Below are positions 6,170 to 7,263 of a DNA stretch of 7,263 bases, in pieces (positions within the stretch are counted from its first letter, which is position 1; each line of letters starts with the position of its first letter). The notes below the pieces were generated by a model, which saw only the letters and a list, made by a program, of their open reading frames with translations, was not told the DNA's origin and searched no databases. The translations under genes and the position numbers were made by a program. Origin of the DNA: Cetobacterium sp. UBA6069. Lineage in GTDB: Bacteria > Fusobacteriota > Fusobacteriia > Fusobacteriales > Fusobacteriaceae. Location of the stretch: contig DIXX01000039.1 of NCBI GenBank assembly GCA_002428805.1, forward strand, positions 1 through 7,263. The letters run 5' to 3'.

Positions 6170-7263
6170 ATGAATAAAAGGGTATTTGTTAAGAAAAAAG
6201 AGGGGTTTCAAGTAGAAAGTTTAGGAGTAAAAAATGAACTTTTAGAAAATTTAAAAGAGTCAACTATAGAAAAAATAGATTTATACAATGTTTATGATAT
6301 TTTTAACTGTACATCAGAGGATTTAGAGCTTTTAAAAAATAAAGTTTTATCAGAACCAGTTACAGATGATGTATATGAAGAAGTAGAACTAGGTGGAAAA
6401 AAATATCTAGCTACAGAGTTTTTACCAGGACAATATGACCAAAGAGCTGATTCAGCAGAGCAATGTTTAATGCTTTTAAACAACAAAGCTGGAGTTTCAA
6501 TCAAAAGTGGAAGATTGTTAGTATTTCATGGTGAGATAAAAAACTTTGAAAAAGTTAGAGAGTATCTAATAAATCCAATTGAAACGAGAGAAAAAGATTT
6601 AAATACTCTATTATTAGAAGAGAACATAGATATTGATCCTGTTCCAACTTATAACGGATTTATAAATAAAACTGTAGAAGAGTTAGAAGCTTTTTTAAAT
6701 GAACATGGATTAGCAATGACAATAGAAGATTTACAACATATTCAAAACTACTTTAAAAATGAGGAAAAAAGAGATCCAAAAGAAACAGAGATTAAAGTTT
6801 TAGATACTTACTGGTCAGATCACTGTAGACATACAACTTTTGAAACTTATTTAAAAGATGTAAAGGTAGAGTGTGGGGAACTGACTGAAAATATTCAAAA
6901 AGCATTTGAAGGATATCTGAATTTAAGAAAAGAGTTAGGAAGAGAATCAAAACCAGTAACTCTTATGGATATGGCAACTATCGGAGGAAGATATCTAAAA
7001 AAAGCTGGAAAGCTAGATGACTTAGAAGAATCAGAAGAGATAAATGCTTGTAGTGTAGAAGTTGATGTGGATGTTGATGGAGTAACAGAAAAATGGTTAC
7101 TGATGTTTAAAAATGAAACTCATAATCATCCAACAGAGATAGAACCTTTCGGAGGAGCAAGTACTTGTGTGGGAGGAGCTATTAGAGATCCATTATCAGG
7201 AAGAGCGTATGTTTATCAAGCAATGAGAATAACAGGAGCTGGAGATATAACTGAGGGAGTTGA
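6170..7263 (+). CDS. purL: Phosphoribosylformylglycinamidine synthase, large single-chain type (PurL), 3'-truncated by window end
   Basis: The frame opens at ATG 6170, 9 bases after the purK stop, with AGGGAGG (6159-6165) overlapping that stop. It runs without a stop to the window edge (364 codons plus 2 bases). PurL converts FGAR, glutamine and ATP to FGAM. The long N-terminal region (a PurS-like domain and linker, about 1-205) precedes the first core motif D-T-Y-W-S-D-H-C-R-H-T-T-F at 212-224. Further motifs are K-N-E-T-H-N-H-P-T-E-I-E-P-F-G-G-A at 314-330 and G-G-A-I-R-D-P at 335-341. Late placement of these motifs and their wording match the large single-polypeptide enzyme (about 1200-1300 residues in known members, with a C-terminal glutaminase domain) rather than the small PurL that works with separate PurS and PurQ. 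The glutaminase part lies beyond the window, so the fusion is inferred. Confidence 0.95.
   Translation, partial: MNKRVFVKKKEGFQVESLGVKNELLENLKESTIEKIDLYNVYDIFNCTSEDLELLKNKVLSEPVTDDVYEEVELGGKKYLATEFLPGQYDQRADSAEQCLMLLNNKAGVSIKSGRLLVFHGEIKNFEKVREYLINPIETREKDLNTLLLEENIDIDPVPTYNGFINKTVEELEAFLNEHGLAMTIEDLQHIQNYFKNEEKRDPKETEIKVLDTYWSDHCRHTTFETYLKDVKVECGELTENIQKAFEGYLNLRKELGRESKPVTLMDMATIGGRYLKKAGKLDDLEESEEINACSVEVDVDVDGVTEKWLLMFKNETHNHPTEIEPFGGASTCVGGAIRDPLSGRAYVYQAMRITGAGDITEGV

Noticed and set aside
1..7263. Mobile elements, CRISPR arrays, tRNA or rRNA genes, integration sites
   Set aside because: No repeat-spacer pattern, terminal inverted repeats with a transposase, or RNA gene signatures were seen on either strand. 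Composition is even across the window.

Overview
The window comes from an AT-rich bacterial genome with a Gram-negative-type envelope. It carries two head-to-tail plus-strand units separated by a long regulatory leader. Low GC, heavy AGA and A/T-ending codon use, strong GGGAGG-type ribosome sites, an RND efflux pump with a lipoprotein adaptor, and a large single-chain type PurL together suggest Fusobacteriota (for example Cetobacterium or a Fusobacterium relative). This assignment is an inference from sequence style, not a database match.

Region 1 (about 27-4180) is the end of an efflux operon. A periplasmic adaptor lipoprotein (37-1068) is followed after 22 bases by an AcrB-like RND transporter (1091-4135). 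A strong intrinsic terminator (4147-4179) closes the unit. The outer-membrane TolC-like channel is not in the window and may lie upstream.

Region 2 (about 4189-4617) has no large gene but is dense in regulation. A sigma-70-like promoter (4196-4224) leads into a complete guanine-class purine riboswitch aptamer (4264-4329; the specificity base C74 is C4323). Its expression platform has a long antiterminator hairpin (4323-4382) that competes with an intrinsic terminator (4381-4410). About 45 bases further on is a short lysine-rich ORF of 33 codons (4459-4560) with a good Shine-Dalgarno sequence. Its stop codon lies in the loop of a second, 23-position-long terminator hairpin (4533-4596), immediately before the purE ribosome site. 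The layout therefore looks like two termination gates in series: a ligand-sensing riboswitch, then a possible translation-coupled attenuator.

Region 3 (4618-7263) is a purine biosynthesis operon: purE (GTG start), purK overlapping it by 14 bases, then purL starting 9 bases after purK. PurL runs off the window end after 364 codons. PurK and PurE convert AIR through N5-CAIR to CAIR, and PurL makes FGAM one step before AIR is formed. All three serve de novo IMP synthesis, which fits repression by guanine through the leader.

The most interesting part is the leader: a well-formed guanine riboswitch followed by an unrecognised second attenuator with a leader peptide. No PRPP (ykkC-type) aptamer or T-box was seen there.
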